DNA from: Siphlonurus alternatus
Taxonomy: Eukaryota; Arthropoda; Insecta; Ephemeroptera; Siphlonuridae
Length of the DNA stretch: 64,000 bases
Assembly (NCBI GenBank): GCA_949825025.1
Contig: OX463781.1
Coordinates: forward strand, 42,277,469-42,341,468
Direction of reading: 5' to 3'
Shown here: positions 14,201 to 22,174 of the stretch, in pieces
Position numbering within the stretch: the stretch's first letter is position 1
Layout of the letters: each line of letters begins with the position of its first letter
Notes under the pieces: generated by a model
The model's database searches: none
The model's input: only the letters and a program-made list of their open reading frames with translations
What the model was told of the DNA's origin: nothing
Translations under genes and position numbers: made by a program

Positions 14201-14954
14201 AATTATAGGCTTGAAGAAAAATATCAAAATCATCTAGTTAATAAGCTTGTTCTGGTCAGTAATACAGGTTATATTAAAACAATTAAGTATTTCATTTAAT
14301 TGTGTGTTAAATGCTTTTTTTATTATTTTTCTTTGTTATAAATTTATTGATTGATTTGATTGATTGAGAGGAGATATGCTCGTGGCCCAATTTTTTTTTT
14401 TTCTTTTTTTTTTTTGAGCTTGGTTCTCACTTAAACATTGTTTATATTATAATGCATTTTGTGATGCTCGGAAAATTGTTTACTGTTGTGCTGCAGTGAT
14501 GAGGTTTAAGAAGAAAAATATTTGTTTATCGTAGAAGAGTAAATATATGTCAACTTTCCCATTATTTAATCATTTAAGAATTCTGATCCATTATCCCCCA
14601 TGTATTTTAATTGATAATTAAATAAAATATAAATAATATAATCACTAAAAATAATAACATGTAACAAAATCTGACAGCATGTTTTTATTAACTCAAATTA
14701 TATATTTATGTAGAATGATTGGCATTTAATGAATGAGCCATCCTTTACTTTTACTTGTTACTTATATATTTTATTAATTGCAAATTATTGAAATGCTTCT
14801 AATTATATTAACAAAAAACTACAAATATTTGATCTCTGTCATTTGAAAGGGTCCGGTAGAGAGTTTTCCATGTGGTGAGTGGATTTAAAAAACAGTTTGC
14901 TAGTAATTAAAATGTGTGTAAGCTATAACTGAGTCAATGTGCATACTGTAATGC

Positions 14955-14985
<31 letters not shown>

Positions 14986-16609
14986 GTTATACCTTTCATG
15001 TGACAAAGATTGATATTGCTTGAATAATACACAAATATGATCACAATTTTTATAATACTGTATACAGAATATATACAATATAATATTTCTAATTATTTGC
15101 CTAAGAATGTTAATTAATTTATTTGAAATAATTATAATATTATATTATGCCTTTTATAAAAGATTATTATTGTTTACATGCAAGCATTTTATGTTTACTA
15201 ATCACATTAACAAATAGGAACAAAGTACATATTGATTTTGAACCTTTTATTTATATATAAATTATTTTTCTTTCAATATTTAGGATGGCTCATTCATACT
15301 GCTTAGAAAAAATTGCTAACAATTCATGAAAAACCATCTGTATTAAATTGATTTCTTTCTCAGAGTTTTTATTTATTTATTTTATTTCATAAATATCAAA
15401 ATTCAACATATGGAAATAAATTTGTGCATATAGACCCCCCTTAGATTTTTCTTAAAATCATCTTTACTCATCACTAACATTATCTAACACATTGGCTGTA
15501 CAATTAATATCCTATTTGTCTAAGTCCTTTTTTGCTTTTTGTCCTTTTTTTTAACCAGAAAACTACAGGCTTGACACCAAGTATGAAAACCATCTAATCG
15601 TCAAAGTAGCATTGGTTTGTATTTTACAAACTCTCTTCTGATGATGTCACAAAAATTGCTTGTAGAGGCTGATGATGATGCTGCTGCTTATGAAGCATGT
15701 GCACGAGGCTGTCTTGATTCTAATTTTTATTTTTTAAACCAAATTTAAATATTATGCTCTTTTATTATTTATTCTCTAGGTGTGTCTTCTTTGTCATGTT
15801 TAACCCTTTTTATTATCTCTCATTAATTTCTATTTTAGAATAGATAAATGTATTCAATGTAAAAATTCATTTAAAATATTTTAATATATTTTAATTTAAG
15901 ATTTAGTTTAGGCTTTAGATTTATATAAAAAAAAAATTATCTATTTTTTTAACTTAAACTTGTTGTAACTTAATTTTTAAAGAATGTTTGAATCTCGAAG
16001 CTATGTCGGATCATTAAATAGTTTTTTATTAATGTAGAGCAAGCTTATTTCTATAATATACTGTATATATGCTGTACTCTTATACTATATTAATGGTATT
16101 CTGTAGTCATTGTATTAATTGTAAACCAAAGAACAGAATGAATATTTTAAGAGAAATTTGAGCAAGTTCACTGATATTTTTTTTCCTTAAATTAAGTTTA
16201 ATTTCCTGCAGCTAATATATATATATTACAGGTTATAGAATGGCTTTTTTGCACTATTGCTGAATAAACCACCAGTTTTTTCTTTATAGTGTGTTTCTGC
16301 TCATTTCTCTACTGTGCATTTTTATGTTAAATAGATTTTAGATAGATAGCAGATATATACTATAAATAATTAGGAATATTTTTGTTTTTTTATAGCTTAT
16401 AGTATTATTGTGCTTTTTTTTTTTGCATTTAAGTAAATATTTTTTATGGTGTACTGTATTTTATTCTGAAATGAATTGTTTCAGTTCCAATTCGTGAATT
16501 CGTTTCTATCTCTCTTCTACATTGCCTTTTATCTTCAAGACCAAGAAAAACTGAAGGAGGTATGTACTGAAGGGATGGGAGGAGAGATTGGGAAATTGGC
16601 CTTATTTAA

Positions 16610-16642
<33 letters not shown>

Positions 16643-19600
16643 TGTATGGAGTAAAAAAAAAAAAAATCCCGATCAGCAGCTGAAGTTCACATTTATTCTT
16701 TGTTAATATTTTTCTTATTATATTATTAGGATTAGGATGTGAATAACTACATTTAAAATTTATATTTTTTACTGAAAAGTAGATTTAAATATGAAATACT
16801 GTATGTAGAATGAATCTCTAATACCCATATGGTGTAATTTTTTTTGCATCGTATTACAAAGTTATTTTTATAAGAATATATTCAATAAAAATATATTCTT
16901 TTGCTTTTTTTTATAGCATCACATTAATTATACAAATATCTACATGCATGATCATTCCAGTATTTCTACATCATGACCTTATATAATTCTACGAAATTAT
17001 AGTTTTGAGAAGCTATTCCCATCATTTAACAGGTTAAATGTGATGACATATTCATTATTTCAAATGTTCTCTCTTCTCCTTCAATGGGTCCTCCTTATGT
17101 GACATTTCCTCGTTATGTGTTGCAGCAACTGGCGGCACTGCTGATCGCTCGCCAAGTGATTGGAAACATCAAGGAGTCTGCGCTGCCGTACCTGCTGGAG
17201 CAGCTGAGGCTTGCAAAGATGAGCTTCGACATGTTTGGAGCCCTCAGTCCGTCCGAGGAAGCTAAGAAGGATTTGGGAGATCCACCACCAGAGGTCACTG
17301 GTGATGCAAATGAGGAGGACGGAGGAGAAAAGAAACAAGTGAATAATCGAAATGTGAGCCAGGCGGAACTAGAGACTGCACTATATAAGGTGAGAAATAT
17401 TTTAATTTTTTAACAAAATGGACGATCTGCATGATTTTTTTTATTGCAGAATGAATTAAAGACATCAAATTATATTATCCTGAATTTTTTCAGATTTTTT
17501 AGATGCCAGGAAAAATTACTAAAAAGTTTTGCAGAGGTCAGGCTAGAACCCATGGTCCTATCTTTTTATTAAAGAATTTACGCTACCTTTTGTTCTTTCA
17601 ATATTTTTAAAAATAGTTCACGGGCTCCAAAATATCTTTAAAAAATCAGAGCATTAAAACTTTGCACCATTTCTGCAGTAAAAAAAATTGTGTGCCAGGT
17701 TCTTGATCATAATAGTGCAAGTGCTTGGTAGATATATTAAATACAAAAACTATTTGTGTTAAAAAAAAAAAAAAAATACAAAATGGTTCCAGAATTTAAG
17801 GGGAAGTTAATTGTGATTGCTAATTTAATTTAAGTTACTGTACCTGACTTGGGATATAGATATGGAAGACAAATGCAATAGTAATGATCATCCTCATCAT
17901 CTTTGAGGGGGATTCAAAAAGACTTATCCGCGAGACTTGGCCGGCGGATAACTTGTCCACGTTCTAGTCTGGATAGCCTAAATACTTAGCCGCGCGGACA
18001 AGTATAAGGCTGGACAAGGGTTTGGATATGTCAGTCTGGACAAAAGTCATTTGGCCAAGCCTGTTGGCTAAAGTCCCGCGGACAACTAACCGCGCGGCTA
18101 AGTCTCGTGGACAAATCTCCCACCTGGATAAGGTTTTTAATTACGCCGCCATCTTGGATTACGTGTTAAATACGGTGATAATTAGACCGCCATATATCGT
18201 GATTTTATATTATATTACGTAAACATTGTGTTTAAAATTAATGTCATTTCAATCTTATTATTATTGGGGTGACATGGTTTAAAATTTTTGGCGCTTTTAA
18301 CATTTTTTGTTATATTTCTCTAATTTCCCGTTCTGTGCGAGGCGCTGGTGGCATAATAATAAATTCATCGAGCCTCGCTGAATAACCCACGTTTTTTTTC
18401 AATAAATTTATACCTTATACCCAATATTTGGATTAAATAATGGGTTTTTATTATCATATGATAATACTCTATTACAATTAATGACGGTACGTGAAATATC
18501 CATTAGAAAATTGCTTATTTTGACGACATTTGAGGGCTTGATTTCAACCTCCTTGATTTTAGTTCATTTTCTGTTTGCCTCATTTACTTATTTTTAACAT
18601 ACAGGAGTTCATACTCCTTAATTAAATGCTTCCAGACTAATTATTAACTTAAAAAGAGCTTTATTTTTAATAACTGTTCGTGTTTAAATATGTTAATAAA
18701 AGTATCAAAAATTCGCAGATGAAGTATCAGAAAATTACAGATGAATGGTATCATATCATAGAGCTATCATAACTCGTCAAATTAAGCAATTTAACGTTAG
18801 ATATTTCACTTACCTTTATAAAATGTCATAGAGTAGTGTATTCTTGGGCTGGCCTTAGCAATTATAGACAAAAATATCAGGTATTAATCGTCTAATTATT
18901 GAAAAATGAGCATAACAAAATGTGTGCCAACAAAGAGGGCGAGGCTTGCTGATGATCATGATGATGTAGAAAAGGGGGAGCGGGGGGAGGTAAACATTGA
19001 ATATAAGCGCTAAATGTTTAAAACTAATTTTCCTATGTCTTATGCAAACTATACAAATTGATATTTAATCAAATTTGAACACAGTTGTTTAAAAAATTAG
19101 CAATGAATCATCATATATGTAGATCCAATTACCTCCATATTTAACACGTAATCCAAGATGGCGGCGTAATTAAAAACCTTATCCAGGTGGGAGATTTGTC
19201 CACGAGACATAGCCGCGCGGTTAGTTGTCCGCGGGACTTTAGCCAACAGGCTTGGCCAAATGACTTTTGTCCAGACCGACGTATCCAAACCCTTGTCCAG
19301 CCTTATACTTGTCCGCGCGGCGAAGTATATAGGTTATCCAGACTAGAACGTGGACAAGTTATCCGCCGGCCAAGTATCGCGGATAAGTCTTTTTGAATCC
19401 CCCTCTTTATGTCTATATCCCTATCTCTATCCCTTAATGGTTTATTTTTATAAAAAAATTGTGTAATGTATAGCAAAGTTATTGTATCTTTATTCTCTGC
19501 AAAATAATGTAATTCTGCATGTACATGATTATATTTTTTAAATTAATTATTAATATTCTGTGTTTACAGTATGATGGAACTTTCGAAGACCATTTAGAAA

Positions 19601-22174
19601 TGTTCATTCAATTTGGTTACGTGGTATTATTTTCATCTGCATTTCCAATGGCTGGCTTATGTGCATTGCTCAATAACCTGATCGAAATACGAAGTGATGC
19701 CTTTAAATTATGTTTTATCTTCCAACGACCTTTTGGTCAAAGAGTACCAAATATTGGCACATGGCAGGTAATTTCACAATTACACAATTCTTAACACACA
19801 GATATCAATATTAACAAAACTTTGTTCAGGATGCCATGGAAGTGATGGGTCTGATCGCAGTTCTGGTGAACTGTGCTTTGATTGGCCTCTCGGGACAAGT
19901 TCATCGAATGTTCCCGGAGATGTCAACGACCCAGACCATCTTACTTATTGTTATTCTTGAGGTGAGGAGGGGATTTTATAATATAATTACATTTTTTTAA
20001 CATGACACAATTCTCACTTTTGACACTCTGTCGCAGCATATCATGCTGATCTTGCGCTTCGTCATCTCGTACGCCATCCCGGACCTGCCATCCTGGGTGG
20101 CCACGGAGATGGCCAAGGTAGAGTTCTCCAGACGCGAGGCCTTCAGACGGATGTCCTCGACGGCCCACTCACCTTCAGTTCCCGACCAGAGCACTGCAGA
20201 GGCGGACGCAGCACTCGTCATCGGCAGGTCAGTAAAGTGTAGACACTCACATTCCTGTCAGCATTAACTAATCAAAGAGAGTCGTCCCTCATCTGGAATA
20301 ATTTAATAAGCTATCTGCCTACCATGATCTTGTTGCAATAATGACCTACCTGCTATTTCAGGTGAGGACAACAATAAACTTTATGTTATACCTTGTATAA
20401 TTACAGCTCATAATTGCACTTACCTGAAATAACTGATACATTTTATTGCAACGAAATTGTGGTAGGCTCATTATTCCGTACGAGGGACGTTTGTTTCTTT
20501 ATAGCACTAAATTAGGATCTTCTTTGATCATGTTAATGTTAATAAAATTTCACTTTTCACTCACTTCATGGGCATGAATTCACACAAAATGCTGATATGC
20601 ACTGTCATAGCATTAGCTTATATTTTTGCTAATCTTTAAGTATTGCTCTAAAGAAGTAGAATTTTGTACTTTATTTTAAAAATTTTCCACACTATAATTT
20701 TCCTTCACATTTTGTAAATTGTTATAATTTTATCAAGCAAATAAATTAACGTTTTTTTTTTTTTTAATATTACAACAAGTGACTTTAAATAAAAACATCC
20801 CAGTAAACACAGGGTGTCAAAAATGTGTTGGGCCGGTACTTTCGATTGTTGCAGAGAAATGGCCCAATAGTCAAGGCACTGGACCAATACTAGACCGACA
20901 GAGTTGTGTTTACTGGGATGCACTTTTTTCATGGTGTATATAGACAGCTTTTTTCTCTTGCCTGCTACATAAGTGTCTTCAGTTGGCCTCACAGTGCTGA
21001 GTGTCAACGCTGTGGTTGCAGGTTCGTGGTGACCGCGGCTGCCAGCGAAGACTCCGAGGGAGGGGCTACTGAGGAGGGGCGGAGTAGCAGTCCGGCGCGT
21101 CTCCCACCCTCCACCCCCACCCCCGAGAAGACTCCCGTCACCCCCACTCCCGAGTCAGAAGAGGTGTGTCGCACACCTGAGTCTAGCGAGTCAGAGCATG
21201 AGAAGTCACCTAAGGGTGCACTCAAGAAATCCAGTGAGTGGTTCCCAGATGTTACTGTCGAAGGTGTGAGGAAAAAAAGGGATGTTGCATTTGCTCCTTT
21301 AAGTCCTCATATTCTAAATCATCATTTAACAATTGGTCCTCATGGAGGAATAGATTGGGTTAGACGTTTGGGATTAGAAACTCAAGCTGCGAGAAAGGCT
21401 GTTAATGGAAGTCAGTTGGAGATTGGATCTTTACCAGATGCTCGTTGTACTGAGACTCCAGAAGAGGCTGCCATTCGTCATAGCACAGACTGCATTGTGG
21501 CAGCTAAGGATCTAGCTGCCTTATCTGATTCTGACTTACTTAGATCTGCACCTCCTTGGGCTCAAAGATCAAAGTTCCGATTTTCTCCTGATAAAGACGG
21601 GAAAGCTGCGGCTGACAACTCTCGTAAAGTCTCCACTTCCAGTGCAGTGGTGGCTGCTTCTTCTTCGTCTACTCCCGAGGTGCGACGACCGAGCGCTCCC
21701 GCTGGCTCCGTGGAGAAATCCCGCCACGGAGACGACTCCAGACCGAGGTCTGACAGCGCCACGACGGGTGTTCCATCAAACGGGGCTCGTCCGAGAATCT
21801 CGCTACAACCAGCCCCTCCATACCCCTCAACATCAGGAGCCCCCACCACCCCCACATCAACCCCCACACCCGCTTCCGCACTCGAAGACTTTGCTGCAAA
21901 GAAGAGTAGAGTAAAGAGCAGTTTACTGAAACGTGCTCGTAGCGTTGCTATATTTTCTCTCAAACTAAAAGAACGTAGGGCACGAGATGCTTTAGCTAAA
22001 GAAGCCAAGGCTGCAAGTCCAGCGTCCAGTAAGCCCCCGCCATTACCCTCTCAGCAGTGGACAGGCAGGAACCCTGACCGCGTGGAGGGAGAGCTATCGT
22101 GCATACCGATAGAGAAGCTCATTTCCGTTGACGACGTGGCAGTGGAGCTCATGAGGAAGAGGACGAATACCTGA
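528..22174 (+). CDS. ANO8: anoctamin-8 (TMEM16H) gene, 5'-incomplete, 14 coding positions
   Basis: Coding exons: 528-688, 1121-1356, 1644-1760, 11382-11488, 12495-12680, 13092-13244, 13963-14098, 14199-14254 or 15559-15614, 16485-16559, 17126-17389, 19570-19767, 19830-19961, 20037-20227, 21022-22174. All junctions are AG/GT and the phases agree; the sum is 3165 nt (1054 residues plus stop). Family marks include FGVKIAMYFAWLG (first membrane segment), FQFVNSFLSLFYIAFYL, FGYVVLFSSAFP, NNLIEIRSDAFKLC, QRPFGQRV and PSWVATEMAKVEF, a pattern I recognise as ANO8 rather than ANO1-7. Anoctamins are 10-TM dimers acting as ion channels or lipid scramblases; vertebrate ANO8 is described as a tether at ER-plasma membrane contacts. 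A glutamate in exon 10 (NIKES) and the acidic EIRSD of exon 11 lie where family calcium ligands fall (inference). Human ANO8 is about 1230 residues, so roughly 100 N-terminal residues are probably upstream of the window. The C-terminal tail is long, disordered and S/T/P-rich. Confidence 0.93.
1121..1356 (+). CDS. ANO8: ANO8 exon: N-terminal domain, second exon in window
   Basis: Acceptor GTCCTCAG, donor GGTGAGG. Completes the split GT|G valine codon, then encodes LLKAAEELHLPKTVRKEFGG and onward to GLRLIEGQAI. The FGGG and FFTSQER-like segments (here FFSTQER) are typical of ANO8. Confidence 0.9.
1644..1760 (+). CDS. ANO8: ANO8 exon: N-terminal domain, third exon in window
   Basis: Acceptor TGTGTGCAG, donor GTAAGC. 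Encodes VPKCLAAGVIAQVFPLHD through FFKKQPL. The following intron is 9.6 kb and contains both a PAL hairpin element and the antisense LTR retrotransposon. Confidence 0.9.
1792..2091. mobile_element. PAL-family palindromic MITE, copy 1
   Basis: Arms: left begins AGAGTATCAACTTCAA, right ends GAGGTTGTTACTCC. It contains the family words ATGCAAAGT, ACTCTGATTTTTTTCA and their reverse complements. The core (CCACACTCCTTTTAATCC) matches the core of copy 6. It starts 31 bp after an ANO8 splice donor. Confidence 0.75.
2674..4053 (-). repeat. 3' LTR (element orientation)
   Basis: On the + strand it begins TGTTACGG and ends CACCGTTATA; the ends form an imperfect inverted repeat. Collinear with 9113-10492 at a constant offset of 6439. 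I noted three substitutions, near 3639, 3757 and 3933. A 64-codon ORF inside (3829-4023) is present in both LTRs but shows no recognised domain. Confidence 0.93.
4058..4067 (-). promoter_or_regulatory. polypurine tract of the LTR element
   Basis: Reads AAAAGGGGGG on the minus strand, four bases before the 3' LTR, the expected site for plus-strand DNA priming. Confidence 0.75.
4288..8805 (-). CDS. gag-protease polyprotein fused in frame to an integrase tail
   Basis: 1505 residues, uninterrupted. Residues ~60-640 are Q/N/P-rich low complexity. Residues ~655-840 are a retrotransposon gag capsid-like domain (begins LPLPTFSG; HLWWEFE, RRLNVQVSD). Residues ~940-953 are a zinc knuckle CFTCRGNHYARSC with spacing C-X2-C-X3-H-X4-C, one short of the usual X4. 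An Arg/Lys-rich stretch follows near 995-1020. Residues ~1065-1165 are an aspartic protease with the catalytic MLDTGSN at ~1078 and ILGRDF at ~1145. Near 1275-1305, LHNSLNETTNQTP resembles the end of a Gypsy integrase core (N-x-x-x-x-x-T-x-x-x-P). Near 1340-1385, ARVYRED and FQVGDMAWRR resemble the integrase C-terminal region. RT and RNase H are absent, which implies an in-frame deletion. The start codon is 307 bp inside the 5' LTR. Confidence 0.9.
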   Translation of the reverse strand: MAARSGASDPPSEDEASREQSREGRAPRSFAEQSSQAPLRAYHGSGSHGAGSRGGEPREGSQSVSVERGHSSQPQTDGGETMFRVLPQGVAVSDYLTRPGVIAELYGNPAAGGPVERHQAAVVDRPNNTQDNNIHFGQPEMSAEYRHNETDRLAAASALLTLQDEAAALPTMSNASDMQRLRDAINGMENRINSRREFNENETATEEIDYNLNYRQYNPIGARPALTRGPEQGRPNMVQNTLNLPPLASNQTAGRQSTPVSNLQHQLHTATMFTPTYLGQNNLNNNQLNPEIMDNSNSFSNNEPNPQHLDTQPNFQQTIPPLRRYHHRMQPSVPTSARESQMPPPVPVRPNTGAIRKQYNIPAPSRAPTGGSQQPEVDNRNVGVTSTQQQVVYNNEPNHQGADGEQVLQPRPHLDQHYNQVVNPGMVQQYQPPYQQYQPTYQQYKPIYQQQQPHPQLLDFIQQNPQQIVSHVPAQGGAANHNTMYQGEYYHPMPQPLPSNPHPQIPFPQITHPEPNNPNILRPQRTPVAANFHQQDNQFIPQAPGRAADPQALGPVPPVPITGPARPDIPVFAQPRAPQPNYNQLGYMAGQPVAPVMPPAFYQYTDQPQHGVAYQPNFPALVQPQMHMNQILYPNMVPGPRPWQPGQQIPSLRLPLPTFSGRRDKLTPSDFIIAFERYARSFSLTPQAMMSHAMSSALVGEAHLWWEFECEQHGVFDNWDCFVGALMREFGAPNYPELLWKELEARTQHPDEALTSYIAVIAGFYRRLNVQVSDADKVQRVLNQMYPKYRDYVIGGGRTFNNLYELAREAYNIQYRIMQERKYKLPPDAKYCIEPSLAYSGHNTRTDTPRTPTPPPSRYDTHRVTSQATLGVQDPHATRRQLEGRDQVQHARPTTPPSAATTNPHHSPQQRPASNNSSERHVSFAGDDTRRPNNNSVTVVCFTCRGNHYARSCPQRTPRDPAVRSRSPTSNSSKKRGEPLSHVTLQCEREARSESRRRRRRKRMLKFLKKQRKKERRLAKLALSNTNAAFIPGTTTTPSSGTTTPAPSPKHRSPPNISNLDEPLLRVKILGVECLAMLDTGSNVSILGPSLCKRARDLGIQIKDSISTLGFVGGAIPLDRTTKIKIAFPGGKFRHKFYMQSSSLKEIILGRDFIKRRRVKLAETAATPAENLQLMTNRPPVMESPAPAPAETHHPQAQAESSRFRSRSEYGPSRDRRKPRSKTLKRRHRRNRTAKQQGAALLEMQKHLSEAQEHITLLEREGYHLLPETTRHMHSNKPPPALCYALHNSLNETTNQTPALRTFERELQSPSKAATEQPPDPPSPQVSAEEEADKFAASLANKIQNIIATAQARCRATRECQARVYREDKHPSPFQVGDMAWRRTNVPSNANQGTAKPRPACVYPISTQQQQQSDFVEEPLRNRVKWGQTLSQCPPLRDSFTPKHNIVGRACGSQTWSQSPPLDPTFSLIPSRRESSRSIKFKTRHGNHAYSTPYSSDPRKRPRRA
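8806..9112 (-). other. untranslated leader of the LTR element
   Basis: The 307 bp between the 5' LTR and the gag start. It would hold the primer-binding site and packaging signals; none can be assigned with confidence. Confidence 0.5.
9113..10492 (-). repeat. 5' LTR (element orientation)
   Basis: Second copy of the 1380-bp terminal repeat; in the minus orientation it should hold the promoter. The flanking AGCT at 10493-10496 matches that before the other LTR. The primer-binding site just inside (before 9113) does not give an obvious tRNA match starting TGG at the LTR edge. Confidence 0.93.
10934..11064. repeat. hairpin element in ANO8 intron
   Basis: Inverted arms of about 56 bp: GTACACTCGTCACCTCGG at the left and CCAAGGCGACGAGTGTAC at the right, also AATCACCACGCC against GGCATGGTGATT. 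A palindromic MITE is likely; no TSD is clear. Confidence 0.7.
11382..11488 (+). CDS. ANO8: ANO8 exon: first membrane segment
   Basis: Acceptor TCTCGTAG, donor GTAAGA. Encodes DQVSEYFGVKIAMYFAWLGH and a hydrophobic run ending GFIFW, the start of the anoctamin membrane domain. Phase 1 in, phase 0 out. Confidence 0.92.
12495..12680 (+). CDS. ANO8: ANO8 exon: second membrane segment
   Basis: Acceptor TTGTCCAG, donor GTGAGT; 62 codons in phase 0/0. Encodes the run FVIFSLFNVIWGTVYLEAWK followed by AELAYRWGTLD, an ANO8-like signature, and an EEPRP-like acidic/proline segment. Confidence 0.92.
13092..13244 (+). CDS. ANO8: ANO8 exon: third membrane segment
   Basis: Acceptor GATTTCAG, donor GTAAGT; 51 codons in phase 0/0. 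Encodes the PTYPAWKRNVFRYLVSVPV start and a long hydrophobic stretch ending LILELQ. Confidence 0.92.
13579..13883 (-). mobile_element. tRNA-derived SINE in ANO8 intron
   Basis: On the minus strand the head reads CTCTTTGGTGTAGTGGCTAG (A-box region) and GGTTCAAATCCC (B box), about 70 bp of tRNA-like sequence. A ~235-bp unrelated body ends ATAACCAACTAAC. It is flanked by a 12-bp target duplication TATTTTTATGTA at 13567-13578 and 13884-13895, so both ends are defined. Not a functional tRNA gene. Confidence 0.85.
13963..14098 (+). CDS. ANO8: ANO8 exon: fourth membrane segment, ends before the alternative exons
   Basis: Acceptor GTTTTAG, donor GTGAGTG. Encodes EWWDGKIESRGYPFWLSYLP, a hydrophobic segment and KVALWLNDR, ending in phase 1 (a single G). 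That G starts the first glutamate codon of either alternative exon. Confidence 0.92.
14199..14254 (+). CDS. ANO8: ANO8 alternative exon 8a (mutually exclusive with 8b)
   Basis: Acceptor TTGTTACAG, donor GTCAGT. The exon is 56 nt (phase 1 in, 0 out) and encodes ENYRLEEKYQNHLVNKLVL between the fourth and fifth membrane segments. It shares 12 of 19 residues with 8b. Vertebrate ANO8 has one ENYRL segment here, and 8b resembles it more closely than 8a does. Because 8a and 8b have the same length and phase, either restores the frame alone. Confidence 0.85.
15559..15614 (+). CDS. ANO8: ANO8 alternative exon 8b (mutually exclusive with 8a)
   Basis: Acceptor TTTAACCAG, donor GTTTGT (weak). The exon is 56 nt and encodes ENYRLDTKYENHLIVKVAL. 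If spliced after 8a it would be read in another frame and hit TAA within itself, so double inclusion cannot give a full protein. It is 1304 nt from 8a, too far for steric exclusion between splice sites. Confidence 0.87.
16485..16559 (+). CDS. ANO8: ANO8 exon: fifth membrane segment
   Basis: Acceptor TTGTTTCAG, donor GTATGT; 25 codons in phase 0/0. Encodes FQFVNSFLSLFYIAFYLQD, one of the most conserved anoctamin stretches, then QEKLKE. Confidence 0.92.
17126..17389 (+). CDS. ANO8: ANO8 exon: sixth segment and cytoplasmic insert
   Basis: Acceptor GTGTTGCAG, donor GTGAGA; 88 codons. Begins QLAALLIARQVIGNIKES, with the glutamate where the family's TM6 calcium ligand lies (inference). It continues into an acidic, lysine-rich insert (EEDGGEKKQ) and ends SQAELETALYK. 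ANO8 proteins have a long acidic insert at this place; here it is short. Confidence 0.9.
17425..17700. mobile_element. PAL-family palindromic MITE, copy 2 (degenerate)
   Basis: Left arm TTATTGCAGAATGAATTAAAG, with one arm holding TTTTTTCAGATTTTTTAGA; right arm AAAAAATCAGAGCA and CATTTCTGCAGT. Edges are approximate. It lies about 36 bp after the donor of the 17126-17389 exon. Confidence 0.65.
17905..19405. mobile_element. foldback-type palindromic element, 1.5 kb, in ANO8 intron
   Basis: Outer arms of about 290 bp are near-perfect inverted repeats: GAGGGGGATTCAAAAAGACT at the left edge and AGTCTTTTTGAATCCCCCTC at the right. They contain repeated words such as CCGCGCGG and GGACAA. Inner homologous patches also pair (for example 18481-18516 with 18774-18812), so the whole element is a decayed palindrome centred near 18650. 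A TTT flanks both ends and may be a 3-bp TSD. No transposase. Confidence 0.85.
19570..19767 (+). CDS. ANO8: ANO8 exon: scramblase-core membrane segments
   Basis: Acceptor TGTTTACAG, donor GTAATT; 66 codons. Encodes EMFIQFGYVVLFSSAFPMAG and NNLIEIRSDAFKLC, then QRPFGQRV. Third positions are mostly A/T, unlike the GC-rich exons on both sides. Confidence 0.93.
19830..19961 (+). CDS. ANO8: ANO8 exon: late membrane segments
   Basis: Acceptor TTGTTCAG, donor GTGAGG; 44 codons. Encodes a hydrophobic MGLIAVLVNCALIGLSG run, the HRMFPE loop and the hydrophobic start TILLIVILE. Confidence 0.92.
20037..20227 (+). CDS. ANO8: ANO8 exon: last membrane segment
   Basis: Acceptor CTGTCGCAG, donor GTCAGT. Encodes HIMLILRFVISYAIPDLPSW, then EMAKVEFSRREAFRR, the typical end of the anoctamin core. 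It ends with AG of an arginine codon that is completed at 21022. Confidence 0.92.
20283..20489. mobile_element. MITE with CGTCCCTC termini
   Basis: Left CGTCCCTCATCTGGAATAAT and right ATTATTCCGTACGAGGGACG, with further pairing of CTACCATGATCTTGTTGCAA and TTGCAACGAAATTGTGGTAG. 207 bp, in the last ANO8 intron. Confidence 0.7.
20796..20920. mobile_element. short MITE with CATCCCAGTAAACAC termini
   Basis: Exact 15-bp terminal inverted repeats, 125 bp total, ending about 100 bp upstream of the terminal ANO8 exon. No further internal pairing of note. Confidence 0.65.
21022..22174 (+). CDS. ANO8: ANO8 terminal exon: disordered C-terminal tail
   Basis: Acceptor GTGGTTGCAG; stop TGA at 22172-22174. 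About 384 residues, rich in Ser, Thr and Pro, with an acidic start (ASEDSEGG) and a more ordered-looking middle (WFPDVTVEG through HILNHHLTIGPHGG, residues ~70-150 of the exon). It ends LISVDDVAVELMRKRTNT. Codon choice switches from GC-rich (to ~21240) to AT-ending (~21240-21640) and back. No domain is recognised. Confidence 0.88.

Noticed and set aside
17084..17413. Start codon at 17084 for a separate small protein
   Set aside because: This frame is the ANO8 exon 17126-17389 read through its acceptor; the ATG lies in the intron.
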